From Thermoplasmata archaeon (GTDB lineage: Archaea > Thermoplasmatota > Thermoplasmata > GCA-020350865), in assembly GCA_020348445.1 (NCBI GenBank), contig CP070751.1, positions 2,653,355 to 2,706,575 of the forward strand: 53,221 nucleotides of DNA. The letters run 5' to 3'. Every line of letters begins with the position of its first letter. The stretch's first letter is position 1. The notes under the pieces are model-generated. The model worked only from the letters and a program-made list of their open reading frames with translations, did no database searches and was not told the DNA's origin. Positions 1 to 10,000 of this stretch are shown here, in pieces. Both the position numbers and the translations under genes were made by a program.

Positions 1-20
1 CCTGTCTGGTATTTCAAGGA

Positions 21-75
21 AAAAAGGTGTCGCACCTCCCTCCTTCTTGTCATTGCGCCCCACCATGGCGCTCAG
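21..75 (-). repeat. hairpin/poly-T element, copy A
   Basis: Read on the minus strand this copy has a GCGCC/GGCGC stem at about 55-74, a purine-rich linker, and then AGGTG-CGA-CACCT followed by a T run (23-37 and leftwards), which looks like an intrinsic terminator. It matches copy B at 506-563 over most of its length, with the core at 50-75 differing from 538-563 at only a few positions. It could be the 3' part of a small RNA or a dispersed repeat. Confidence 0.55.
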
Positions 76-227
76 CCATTGTTTTGCCACTAAGATGAAA
101 GGATAATGTAATATGCCTTTAAATATTTTTTGATTAAATTAAGAAAAAAGTATTATTAAAATGTTAAGTTTGAGAATATCGAGATACCATGTTGTTTTTG
201 ATTATTTTAAAAAATATCTACCAGGGT

Positions 228-252
228 GTTAATATATGTTAATAGATGTTAA
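228..252. repeat. three GTTAA motifs spaced exactly 10 bp
   Basis: GTTAA occurs at 228, 238 and 248, so the three copies lie on the same face of the helix. This is the geometry of a small operator, but the surroundings are AT-rich and no adjacent gene is identified, so chance is quite possible. Confidence 0.25.
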
Positions 253-505
253 CTAGACAGAAGGTGTCTTTTTAATTGTTATTTGTTATGTCTAATATTA
301 TATATCAAATTTTTTATAAATTATACATTGTACCTATATATAGTTAATAAGAATTCGGAAAAATTGGGAAGAGGGAAAGGTGAAAAGCTTCCCTTTTGGG
401 TGGGGAATTTCAGCTCATGTGCGGAACATGACGTTAACGTACACTTTATAGACCTGAATGACCGTAATGCAGATTTACCCCTTGATGAACCATATGCTAG
501 CTAGT

Positions 506-563
506 AAAAAAAAAGTGCACCACCTCCTTCCTTCCTGTCATAGCGCCCCGCCTTGGCGCTCAG
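506..563 (-). repeat. hairpin/poly-T element, copy B
   Basis: Second copy of the element at 21-75. On the minus strand it carries a stem AGCGCC/GGCGCT with a 7-nt loop (542-560), a purine linker, and ends in a run of nine T (506-514). The terminal small hairpin is less perfect than in copy A, while the upstream GC stem is better conserved. Both copies point the same way and lie downstream of the Roadblock gene. Confidence 0.55.
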
Positions 564-644
564 AACAAGCGCCCTGGCCATGAAAAATGATAGTATTCTT
601 TATTCTCTCATCTTTCTGACTAGGTGCCCTGCCCCCTATTTAGC

Positions 645-666
645 TATCCTCTGAGGGGAGAGGATA
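645..666. other. perfect 8-bp inverted repeat
   Basis: TATCCTCT (645-652) and AGAGGATA (659-666) flank a 6-nt G-rich loop. No T run follows on either strand, so it is not an obvious terminator. It may belong to a small RNA or a protein-binding dyad. Confidence 0.4.
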
Positions 667-784
667 ATTGACTTTCTGTGATAAATAATTTTGCTTTAAT
701 TATTGTGAAGTAACATGAAATTATTGAGTCATTAACCAGATTAAAACCAGTATATCTGGGAACGTGTCAGGACTCTTAACCAGA

Positions 785-798
785 TGTTAAAAAAATTA
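785..798 (-). terminator. poly-T terminator of the Roadblock gene
   Basis: On the minus strand the TAA stop codon of the Roadblock gene (798-796) is followed at once by seven T (795-789). Archaeal RNA polymerase commonly terminates at such T tracts without a hairpin. Confidence 0.5.
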
Positions 799-1221
799 TA
801 GTACCGCCGCGATCTTCGTCGCAGTCCTGTTTATCTCCTCGAACATGATTGCGGGATTGTATCGAATGTTGGTCACACAGACCAAGAGTGCCTTGGTGCC
901 CGCCTCCGAGATTATTATGTCCCCCTCCTTGGCCTGGATCACAACCCGCTTTGGAAATCCCATCCTGCATTTTGCTGTGATGTTCTTTGCCGCGCCGACG
1001 ATGGTGGCCCCCATGATGGCGCAGGCCCTCTTTCCGTCGATGTTCGCAGGTGTTACCATGTCCGAGGCCATTAAAATTCCATCCCTTCTTATGACTGCGG
1101 AGGATTTTATCCATTCCAATTCATTGAATTCCCTTAAAATGTCGTTTAGCAGTTTAGCTGTCGAGTATCCTCTCTTCTGAAGGCCATATACATCCTGCTG
1201 GCTTCCTTCGTTGTTGCTCAA
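796..1221 (-). CDS. Roadblock/LC7 domain protein
   Basis: Encodes 141 residues that fit a stand-alone Roadblock/LC7 domain of the MglB/dynein light chain type: a first helix at about 20-37 (LLNDILREFNEL), strands around SSAVIRRDGILMAS, a central helix after IDGKRACAIMGATIVGAA, then strands with GDIIISEAG and ALLVCV. Such proteins usually dimerise and regulate small Ras-like GTPases (MglA partners) in prokaryotes. No signal peptide or membrane segment is seen, so it should be cytoplasmic. The start is TTG at 1221-1219, chosen because a good Shine-Dalgarno (AGGAGAGG) lies about 7 nt upstream. A Ras-like GTPase gene lies 15 kb away at 16375-16944 on the same strand and could be a partner, but this is inference. 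Confidence 0.85.
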   Translation of the reverse strand: MSNNEGSQQDVYGLQKRGYSTAKLLNDILREFNELEWIKSSAVIRRDGILMASDMVTPANIDGKRACAIMGATIVGAAKNITAKCRMGFPKRVVIQAKEGDIIISEAGTKALLVCVTNIRYNPAIMFEEINRTATKIAAVL

Positions 1222-1620
1222 TATTCAAATCCTCTCCTTAATGAAGCTGTAATTCCAATGGCCTTACTGTGCTCTCCAAATGAGGTAGAGGTTGTTTGTA
1301 AAGTGAGGGCGGGGCGGCTATCCTGCCCCGGCGCCCCAATTTGCCCACACTTTCCTCTGGATTTGCTGTCCTATGAAGTTATTGATATCGAGGTATTTAA
1401 GGTTTTTTATGAGAGTTTGCACAGGAATTATTAAAAAGTTATTTTATTCAAATTTTATTAACGATACATCATCTCTAATATCTGTTTTGAGATTCTAGCA
1501 CATAAACGCCATTTAAAATGAAGCGTATGTATTCATGTGAAACAGCTCATCTTCAAATCCTTTAATAATCTTTCACAGTAAGAGATATACGGTTGTAACG
1601 CAATCCATATTCAAGAGCAC
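1222..1620. other. intergenic region with a GC-rich imperfect hairpin
   Basis: This stretch between the divergent Roadblock and RimI genes carries both promoters. At 1307-1337 there is a GC-rich imperfect inverted repeat (core GGGGC at 1311-1315 and GCCCC at 1325-1329) that stands out from the AT-rich surroundings. Nothing else is recognisable. Confidence 0.35.
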
Positions 1621-2112
1621 ATGGGGGTTGCAGACATAGAGGACAAAATACCAAAAAATCTGAGTATCCGGCCTTTTAGACCGATGGACCTAAAAGGGGT
1701 CCTTGGAATCGAGAGAGTGTCCTTTCCAAATCCATGGTCCCCGAACATGTTTGAAGCACTTCATCAGGTAAATCCAGAGGGCTTTTATGTTGCACAAATA
1801 CATGAAGATATCGTGGCTTATGGGATTGTTTTGGTTGAGAGCACCTCAAATCGTTTTTTTAAAAAAAGAAGGGCCCATTTGATGAACCTAGCCGTACATC
1901 CGCTGTTAAGAAATCAAGGGATCGGAAATTATCTTTTACAGACGATCATTTCCAATCTGAAAAATTCAAAAATTGGCGAGATTTATTTGGAGGTTCGAGT
2001 TTCAAATAAGTATGCAATCCACTTTTACAAGAAGTCGGGATTTATCGAAAATGGAATCATTAAAGGATTCTATGGGGATGAAGATGCGAAAATGATGGCT
2101 AAGAAGATATAA
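1621..2112 (+). CDS. rimI: RimI-type protein N-acetyltransferase
   Basis: A 163-residue GNAT-fold acetyltransferase that transfers acetyl from acetyl-CoA to protein N-termini. The archaeal RimI/Ard1 family acts co- or post-translationally in the cytoplasm. Visible landmarks are the N-terminal IRPFRPMDLKGV and FPNPWS motifs typical of RimI, the acetyl-CoA pyrophosphate loop RNQGIG (residues 97-102) preceded by the strand LMNLAVHP, and the C-terminal YLEVRVSN...FYKKSGF segment. ATG 1621 has no clear Shine-Dalgarno, so a leaderless transcript is likely. An internal ATG at residue 22 would cut into the first strand and is less likely. The gene is divergent from the Roadblock gene and followed after 68 nt by a small Cys-rich gene. 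Confidence 0.88.
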   Translation: MGVADIEDKIPKNLSIRPFRPMDLKGVLGIERVSFPNPWSPNMFEALHQVNPEGFYVAQIHEDIVAYGIVLVESTSNRFFKKRRAHLMNLAVHPLLRNQGIGNYLLQTIISNLKNSKIGEIYLEVRVSNKYAIHFYKKSGFIENGIIKGFYGDEDAKMMAKKI

Positions 2113-2180
2113 TAGTCAAACACCCCTTTTATCAAACCAAATAATAACAACTCATATAAAGGATAAGTTACATAAATATC

Positions 2181-2366
2181 ATGATGAAGTGCGAGAAATG
2201 CCCTTTTCACGGTTTAGAAGGGGTGCAAAATGAAATGAACTGGTGCAAGCTTTACAATGCCCAGTCCCCCGTGGAGGGTTGCGAAGAAGAAAGGGATACT
2301 CTGATTATGCAGAAGGAGTTGATGCAAGGTTTTCAGGATAACAAACATCATGATGAGCAACAATAA
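2181..2366 (+). CDS. small Cys-containing protein
   Basis: A 61-residue protein with CEKC near the N-terminus and two further Cys (residues 4, 7, 22, 34) plus nearby His, which could hold a metal ion. The C-terminus is acidic and Gln-rich. The family is not recognised. ATG 2181 is preceded by an AT-rich CATATAAAG about 20-25 bp upstream, consistent with a leaderless promoter. It lies 68 nt after rimI in the same direction and converges on the gene ending at 2417. Its shortness and lack of a known family keep confidence moderate, but Cys spacing and composition look like a real protein. Confidence 0.55.
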   Translation: MMKCEKCPFHGLEGVQNEMNWCKLYNAQSPVEGCEEERDTLIMQKELMQGFQDNKHHDEQQ

Positions 2367-2416
2367 CAAGATCGGTTCCAGAGTTATACAAGAATATACC
2401 CGTTCTGTAGTGCAGC

Positions 2417-3913
2417 TTATCCCAGTTTTAGCAACGATTTTAAAGGATTCTCGATACCTTTAACACTGGCCAGGCTTCCATCCCAATTAGTTAGAATGTG
2501 TCCATATTTCCTGTGTACCTGTTTTAACACTCTTTTCATCTCTGGGCGTAGCTCCATTGATTCCTGACCTCTGACTACGGCAGCAAGATAAACCAGCTTT
2601 CCGTACTCTAAGATTATCCTCAGCTTGCCGTACTGTAGTTCATCCAGTTCCCCCTCTTCCCTGCTGGCACTAAAGGAATCCTTTACGAACTCGTTGACTG
2701 CTGTGAGCATGCTTGAGAGGATATCATCGTCCACATCGGGTTTTATTTCCCTCCCAATGTGTCTCAACAAGAGACCGCTGTTTGTTATGAGAAAAACCTC
2801 ATCCACAACAAAGGGCTCTGATATGCTCTCGATTTCAGGACCGAGAACCTTCACATGGTACCATTTTAAGTAGACCAGCCAAACGATACTTGTTACCAAA
2901 AAGGCAATGAAAATCAGAGTCAAATTTAAGGTGAAGCTGGACGTAAACGGGATAACCTCATAATCATAGCTTATCAATTTGATCAAGATCTTTATTATAC
3001 CAAGGGTTGGGGGGATGATGAATGCTGCAACAACAAAAGCCCAAAGCAGAATTGAGGGCACTTCCATTGAACTGAAGTGCTCAACTCCGATTACCTTTCT
3101 TTGTAGAGTGCCGCTGTATTTCATGTTTAAATACTTGAAATAGAGCTTCTCAATCTTGAATACGAGGAAAAATCCAAGTATAAGATATATTGAGTTCTCC
3201 AAGGGCAGATAAAGGGGATACGTGGAAATACCTTCAGAATAGAGCATGGCCATAACCAATATCACCATCAAGGCAAACTCGCCGTAGAATAGGTAATCCT
3301 TAGTGCGCTCCAGTGCTTTTCTTTTCCTTCTCTCTTTAGCAAAGGATTTAACCTTGGGTTGCGGCTCTATCTCTTCTTCCTCTTCCTCCTCTTCCTCACT
3401 CTCTTCAACTATCGTATCTTTTTTCTCATTTTCGGATATTTCCATTAAAAACAGCGCCCTTTCCTCTTCCAAACGCCTCCTTTCCTCTTGGATTTCAGAT
3501 AGTATCTTCTCAGGATGTTCTTCCTCCTCCTGTAATTCCGAGACCCCGATTTCTTTTTTTAGCTCATCCACATCAAAACCTTCGATATCCTCAAATTCGG
3601 GAGACTCTAATGGGGGAGGAGGAGGCGGGGGTTGGACGATTTTAAGTTTCTTGGGATCCTTTTCAATGTCCCCATCTAACCCAGGTCGTTCTTCTGGAGG
3701 TGGAGGAGGGGGCTCTTTGATCTTCATTTTTTTATTATTCTTTTCTGTATCTTCATTTTCTTTGGGAGGTTCCTTTGGAGGAGGTGGAGGTTCATTGGAT
3801 TTCGATTCCTCGATATGTTTGCCAATTTCCTCTTTTGCCTCATGAGGTTCGTCGATTTCAGATTCCTTCTTCTGGGTTTTTGAGTTTTTATCCCAATCCG
3901 TTTCCTCGTCCAT
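2417..3913 (-). CDS. proline-rich four-helix membrane protein with C-terminal Roadblock/longin-like domain
   Basis: Encodes 498 residues in three parts. Residues 1-205 are highly charged and unstructured, with several PPPPP tracts and an acidic/coiled segment (about 130-200). Four hydrophobic segments follow (roughly 210-228, 236-255, 280-308 and 322-345). The last 130 residues (from VDEVFLITNSGLLLRHIG) include DDDILSSMLTAVNEFVKDSF, an LQYGKLRIILEYGK strand pair and a terminal ILTNWDG segment. The same domain occurs in the giant protein upstream (FLIHEYSILITH, DKDILSGMLTGVKNL, VLEGWDGD). The strand/helix order suggests a Roadblock or longin-like fold, which is inference. No signal peptide precedes the Pro-rich part, so both ends are probably cytoplasmic. 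ATG at 3913 has GAAGGT just upstream. It follows the giant gene after 173 nt and has its own likely TATA box. Confidence 0.75.
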   Translation of the reverse strand: MDEETDWDKNSKTQKKESEIDEPHEAKEEIGKHIEESKSNEPPPPPKEPPKENEDTEKNNKKMKIKEPPPPPPEERPGLDGDIEKDPKKLKIVQPPPPPPPLESPEFEDIEGFDVDELKKEIGVSELQEEEEHPEKILSEIQEERRRLEEERALFLMEISENEKKDTIVEESEEEEEEEEEIEPQPKVKSFAKERRKRKALERTKDYLFYGEFALMVILVMAMLYSEGISTYPLYLPLENSIYLILGFFLVFKIEKLYFKYLNMKYSGTLQRKVIGVEHFSSMEVPSILLWAFVVAAFIIPPTLGIIKILIKLISYDYEVIPFTSSFTLNLTLIFIAFLVTSIVWLVYLKWYHVKVLGPEIESISEPFVVDEVFLITNSGLLLRHIGREIKPDVDDDILSSMLTAVNEFVKDSFSASREEGELDELQYGKLRIILEYGKLVYLAAVVRGQESMELRPEMKRVLKQVHRKYGHILTNWDGSLASVKGIENPLKSLLKLG

Positions 3914-3940
3914 GTACCTTCACGTAAAGATATATGACGG

Positions 3941-3952
3941 TGAATATAAACC
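3941..3952 (-). promoter_or_regulatory. probable TATA box for the proline-rich membrane protein gene
   Basis: On the minus strand TTTATATTCA lies 28-37 bp before the ATG at 3913, a usual distance for an archaeal TATA box. It suggests that this gene can be transcribed separately from the giant gene that ends at 4087. Confidence 0.4.
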
Positions 3953-4086
3953 TTACCACCAGATTCTCGAAAATGTCAATAACAAATTATGATAAGAGGA
4001 TAATAATTTTCAGTTTGATGGACCAATTTGGAAGGCTATATCAAATAAGAAGAACCTTGATTTTTCTGTTCCTCGTGCCATTACTT

Positions 4087-7000
4087 TTATTTTTCTATCT
4101 TCCTCTTTTTTCGATTCGACACCTTACGCGATACAAAAAAGAGCGCAAAGAAACCTAGCATGGGAATAGCGATCATCTTAAACTCAGGAATGATCTCAGT
4201 TGGCCCCCCAGACAAGGGGAAAGTGGTTCCAGTAATGTTATCAGTGGTAGAGGTTAGATTGAAATCTTTTGATGCTGTGATATTGATATAATGATCCTCA
4301 CCCACGTCTGCGATAGTTGTTGTAAAAACAACAGTTATCAATATATAAGCTTTGTAACTTGGGCCAACATTCATGTTTGAAATGTCTATCTCGGTGTCGA
4401 CACTTGACAGTACAGTCCCACCCGCATTTAAGAGGGTCTCATCTCCATCAAGGGCCCCCTTGGTCAGGCTGTCAGACTCGTTATAGATGTAAACCCTGCA
4501 GTCGGCAATATCCCCATCCCCTCCATGTGTAATATTGATTTTGTTAATTGTGATAACATCACCAGAGCCTTCGATTGAAAAGTTCAGCATTTCAGTTTCT
4601 GTTGCATCTCCCCAACCGATTGTGGCAGGGGCTTTGTTCTCCTCACCAACCACTGTGCCTATTCCTCTCGTGGCCCTATCATTGACGATTTTGATCATCG
4701 AGGATATGGGATAATCTCCCTCTGCACCCCTGCTCCCTCTTTCATCAGAGTAATCCTGTTTACTTTGGTTCCAATCAGAGGTTTGGAAGTACATCGAAAA
4801 GGGCCCTGTGATATCCAAACTTTTGGTGGGAATCTGGGTTTCCAGGCGTATGGTGTCGGTTTTGGCGATAACATTGTGCTCCTCTTTCCACGCCCAATTA
4901 GAGGGGGATGATCCTTGAAAACTCAGATGTTTATTGGAGATTATCTCACCATACCTACCCTTGATTTCGATGAGATGATCGGCACCGATTTCACCTATTG
5001 AATATCCTGTCGTGGATGAGTTATCGCTGTCTATGTATACATAAGCAATATCCTCTCCTTTTAATACAGGTAACTCCGAAGGTGGTCGTGGTCCAGGTTC
5101 TCCCGGTTCCCCTGGTTCTGAAGGCTCGCTTGGCCCGGATGTTGAAGGTGCATTCTTGACATTCCAATAGGGGACTGGAGTTCCAAATCCCATCTCACCA
5201 TCAACCCTCAAATAGAACGATACAGTCTCGGTATTGTTTGAAGAACCGTATTCTAAAATATCCAGATTTTTATTTTCCACATCACCGTAGTTGTCTTGCA
5301 TCATATCCTTATCTTTCCAGTCTGCAAACGCACCGTCCACTTTGATCTCCGTAGGGACAGAGATGATGTAGCTCACATCGTAGTAATTATGATCAGGAAC
5401 GCCAGATATCATGTTAATAGTTCCTTTATTCGTGAAGATATCATGCGGTCTTATCACCCTGAGTCCTACACTGTTTCCTTCCAAAGCACCAGCACTGATA
5501 TCAACCTCTACATACAGTGTTTTTCTCGTCCCTTTATCGAGTTGTATGGCCGCCTCAAGCTCTGTAATACCATTGCTCAAGGTTCCTGTGGCAATAATAT
5601 CTGCCCCTTCTGAAAGTCTAACGGCACTCACATCGTGATCATTGCCTTTGCCAATTCTTGTGAGCCTTATTTTCTCTATGGCAACATCAGTGTGCTCCGC
5701 AGAAATATCCAGTCTCAACAATTTTCTTGCATTACCGCTTATATGACCCTCGGCCACCCCTTGTTGTACAACATGTAATATACCCTTTTCGTTGGATATC
5801 ACACTGTCTGAGAAATCATCATGTCCATCCCAGCTCTGCATATAGAAAAGAACATCCACATTACCTTTATTATTCAAACCCAATGCTTCATAATCCACCT
5901 TCACCTCGAGTTTGGAGCCGGATGCGGCAGCAGAAACCTTACCTACATACGTCCAGAGATTCCAGTCGGGGGTGGTGGCGGTATAGGCCATGAGTGTTTT
6001 TGAGTATACATCACCTTTCCATCCTTCAACTTTGATCATGAAATCCGAACCTATCCCGTTTATCAGATATCCTGATAGTTGGGATTGATCCACATCGATG
6101 AATATGTGGACGCAATCCATATGTCTGCCGCTATACTCAGGCTCACCTGCAAGCATGTTCTCGTAAACCTTAACATAGAATGAAAGTTCGGAATACCTAC
6201 TATCTACCCCATAATCCACGATATCGATGTTTGGATTAAAGGGCAGGGCTTCGGCAACATCTGAGATGGTGGTAATACCCTCCCAATCACTGAAATCACC
6301 ATCGATCTCGATCAATTCAGGAGGTGAATAAATAGAGATAACAAAGAATGGAGCCAATATTAGGAGGAATATGACAATCGGCACGGAAATCAGCCTCATT
6401 TTTCTTGGCTTCCCCTCGAATAATCCCCTTCTCGCACCAAGACCGTTGGTAATTCCATTGCCATTGGTGATACCATTTGTGATTCCCGCCCTAAGTGATC
6501 TCAGCCCAATAGTCAATCCATTTGTAAGACCGTTTGTCAGTCCTTTCCTTGTGATTTCGATATCCTTTATAATTTCATCCACCAAACCGAGCTCCTTTTC
6601 TATTTCCTCTAAAGTCATACCAGCTTGAAGTTCGACCTCGGCTTCCTTTCCCGGTTCGGCAGTAAAACCAGGATATGGGACTTCCTCGACCTCTGCAACA
6701 CCTTCAATTTCCTCGATCTCAATTTTCACGGGCGATAGCAAAGTTTCAACTATGCCATGAACCCCTTTGAAATCCTCTGGGTCACCATCCCACCCTTCAA
6801 GGACATTTGCATAATTCTCCTCAATTTCCCAAATCACACCGTCGATTTTGGTAAGTAGGTCCTTATTTTCCACTCCTGTAAAAACTATGGCGATAAAGAA
6901 ATGGTTACCCTTTTCCAGCAGGATATTTCTTTCACCGAACTCGAGCTTGTGCAGGCCCTCCTCCTCCTTGCTATCCTCCTCTCTGACAAAGGCATCAGAA

Positions 7001-10000
7001 ATGAGGTTTTTCACGCCAGTTAGCATGCCACTTAGAATATCCTTATCAATCTCGTCATCTTTTCTTATGGATGCATGGGTAATGAGAATACTGTACTCGT
7101 GAATTAGAAACACGCTCTCTACAAATGGTGCAGGACCTCTTCTCAAATAGGAAGTTACAATGAAACCGACAATCAAAGCGAAAATCGGGATGAGAATCCA
7201 TGGCCATATGTATTTATCCCAGATTGAAGGTGGTGGTATCTCCTTTTCTACAGAGAGATCAAGTGTATTGGAGCTGACATTGGTTCTGCCGTCGTATACT
7301 GTAAATATCACATCCCTGAGGAAGTCCTTTTTATTCTTGGGTTTCCAAGTTGCTACGTGGGTTACTGGGTCAATATGGACCTCCTCATAGTTGCATGTAA
7401 AAACAAGCCCCTCCTTAATTGTTCCCGGCTCAAAGTACTCATCCAGATCCCTTGTCCAGGTATCTTTATACTTCACAGCTGCGCTCTTTAAACCACCGAG
7501 GTACTTGGGCGGTTCGTATCCTATGTCCACGACAAAGACATAATGATGCGTGGAAAAGCCGCTTTCCTGACCATTGGAGTCAAGGGCTGAAACCCGCCAG
7601 AAATAGCTTGACAGATCAATAAGTGGTGTTGCAGGAGTGTAGAAAGTATCCGTGATTCCCGTTACAGTTGTCAGATTCTCAGAAAAATCAGGGGATGTTG
7701 AGTATTGGAGGGTATACGAAACTACGTAATCTCCGCGATCGGGATCGGTAGATGCACCCCAGGAGAAGGTTGGAAAGGTAGTATTCTGAAAGGTGTCATC
7801 CTCAGGGAGAAGTAATTGTGGAATAGTAGGCACGTCGTTTGTGTTGGTAACATTTAGTGTGAAATTCGTATGATGGTAACCTAAATTGCCATCGTATGCG
7901 GTGATGTTCACCCAGTACCATCCCACATCTGGATTTCTTGGCATACCCGAAAGAACTCCCAATTGTGGATGGATACCAAGCCAACTAGTGGCATTGGTAA
8001 TCAAGCTCCATTCCACGTCGTCACCATCAACATCGATGTATTCATAAATTACACTGTATTCAGAATCTTCAATTGCGAGCTTCACATTCTCCGTAGTAAT
8101 TACAGGATCATCGTTTGTATTGTACACTGTCAAGGTATAGTTGCGTGAATGTCTTCCACCGTTGCCATCTTCTACTGTAACATTAATCCAGTAACTTCCT
8201 ACATCGTCATTTCTTGGAATGCCAGTTACATTGCCTGTGATATTATCTATTGAAAGCCAAGGGGCGTTGGTTTTGAAGGAATATCTTATTTGGCCTTGCC
8301 CATCGTCATTACAATCGAAATCCAAATAATAGTCTAAGTCTTCGGTAGCTATTGTTAAAGGGGTGGTGATTATCGAAGGAAGAGTGTTGTTCACAGTTAA
8401 AGTGTAATTTTCAAAATCACTACCACCGTTTCCATCCAGTACCGTAACATTTACCCAGAACCAACCCACATGGGTGTTGTCTGGAGTTCCATTTACAACG
8501 CCTGTGGATGAATTGATATCAAGCCATGAGGCATTTGAAACAAGCAGGTAAGTGATGTTGCCCCAGCCATCATCGGAGCAGTTAAAATCATCTACATAAA
8601 GTACATCTTCTTTTGCATATTCTATTGGTTTGTTCGTTATATTAGGCGGTGTATTGGCCACTGTTATAGTGAAGTTGGTGGAGTTTGTAGCTCCCCTATC
8701 GTCGATTGCTGTTACCTTAACCCACCACAATCCCACATCGTCATTTCGTGGGATACCAGAGAGGTTGCCTGTATTCAGGTCTATGGTAATCCAGGAAGCA
8801 TTTGTTTGCCTCTGCCATGTTACATTTAAATCGTCTATATCAGTGAAATTGTAATCCACCAGATAAGGGGAATCTTCGGTTGCATTTACGAGATTTGTTG
8901 TGTTTATGTGTGGTGGATCATTGACATCAACAACTGTCAGGTCAAATAGATGATAATCTAAACCTCCGTTGCCATCATCTACACTCACATTCACCCAGTA
9001 GAGCCCTACTTCGTCATTTCCCGGTGTCCCATTAAGCATACCTGTTGAATTATCGATATTTAGCCAGGTTGCATCTGTATCAAGGCTCCAGTTTAATATG
9101 TCATTTGTGGGATCGACATCACTTGCATTGTAATCTACAAAGTATAAAGAATCCTCAAAGGCTGTTAGAACATCCGATGTATTTATCATGGGATCATCGT
9201 TAATATTGATCACAGTCAAGGTGTAGTTTTCAAAATCCATACCGCCGTTTCCATCGGTGACAGAGACGTTGACCCAATACCATCCCACATGATCATTATT
9301 TGGAGTTCCGCTTAATATACCATTGAATTTTACGATACCCAGCCATGTGGCGTTGGTATGAAGGGAATAAGTTGTATTACCTTTACTCTCATCATCGCTG
9401 TTGAAATCATCGGTATGTCCTAAATCCTCAAAGGCAGTTATAATGGGTTCATTGGTTATCCAAGGGGGGGTATTGTTTACTGTCAGAGTGTAGTTAAGAG
9501 AAAATATCCCCCCGTTTCCATCGTTTACAGAAACATTCACCCAAAATGAACCTACATTATCGTTTTCAGGAAATCCGCTGAGAAAACCATCTGAAGTAAG
9601 TGGATCAAACCAGGTGGCATTTGTTGTGAGGGAATATGTAATAGTTCCCTGTCCATCGTCGATGGAGTCGAAATCTATGAAGTACACGCTATCCTCATCA
9701 TGAAATTCAATGGTTGGGGTTATAATTTCTGGAAGAGTGTTGGTAACGTTCAATGTGAAATTGTGGATGTCCAAGGCTCCCTCTGCATCGACTAAGGTGA
9801 TGTTCACATAGTAACTTCCTACCTCCAGATTCGTGGGAGCGCCTTCCAAAAGACCTGATATAAATGTAAGCCAAGTTGCGTTGGTTTCGAAGCGCCAAAA
9901 TGTGGAATCACCATCTCTGTCGGTTCTATTGTATAACACACTGTATAGACTATCTTCAGGGGTATTTACCATGTCCGTAGTAAGAATCGTAGGGGGGTTG

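Larger units (their letters stand above)
1..795. other. non-coding region with several hairpins
   Basis: No convincing gene lies here. A 73-codon open frame at 283-504 starts with TTG, has no ribosome binding site, and its translation shows no protein-like pattern. The region holds two copies of a hairpin/poly-T element (21-75 and 506-563), three GTTAA motifs 10 bp apart (228, 238, 248) and a perfect 8-bp inverted repeat at 645-666. The upstream half is very AT-rich while the hairpins are GC-rich, which is the usual look of structured RNA or terminators in an AT-rich archaeal genome. The left edge is cut by the window. Confidence 0.6.

Noticed and set aside
283..504. 73-codon open frame
   Set aside because: TTG start without Shine-Dalgarno, odd composition, in a hairpin-rich AT region.
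3303..3845. 180-codon Ser/Gly-rich frame on the plus strand
   Set aside because: It is the antisense shadow of the proline- and glutamate-rich part of the gene at 2417-3913.
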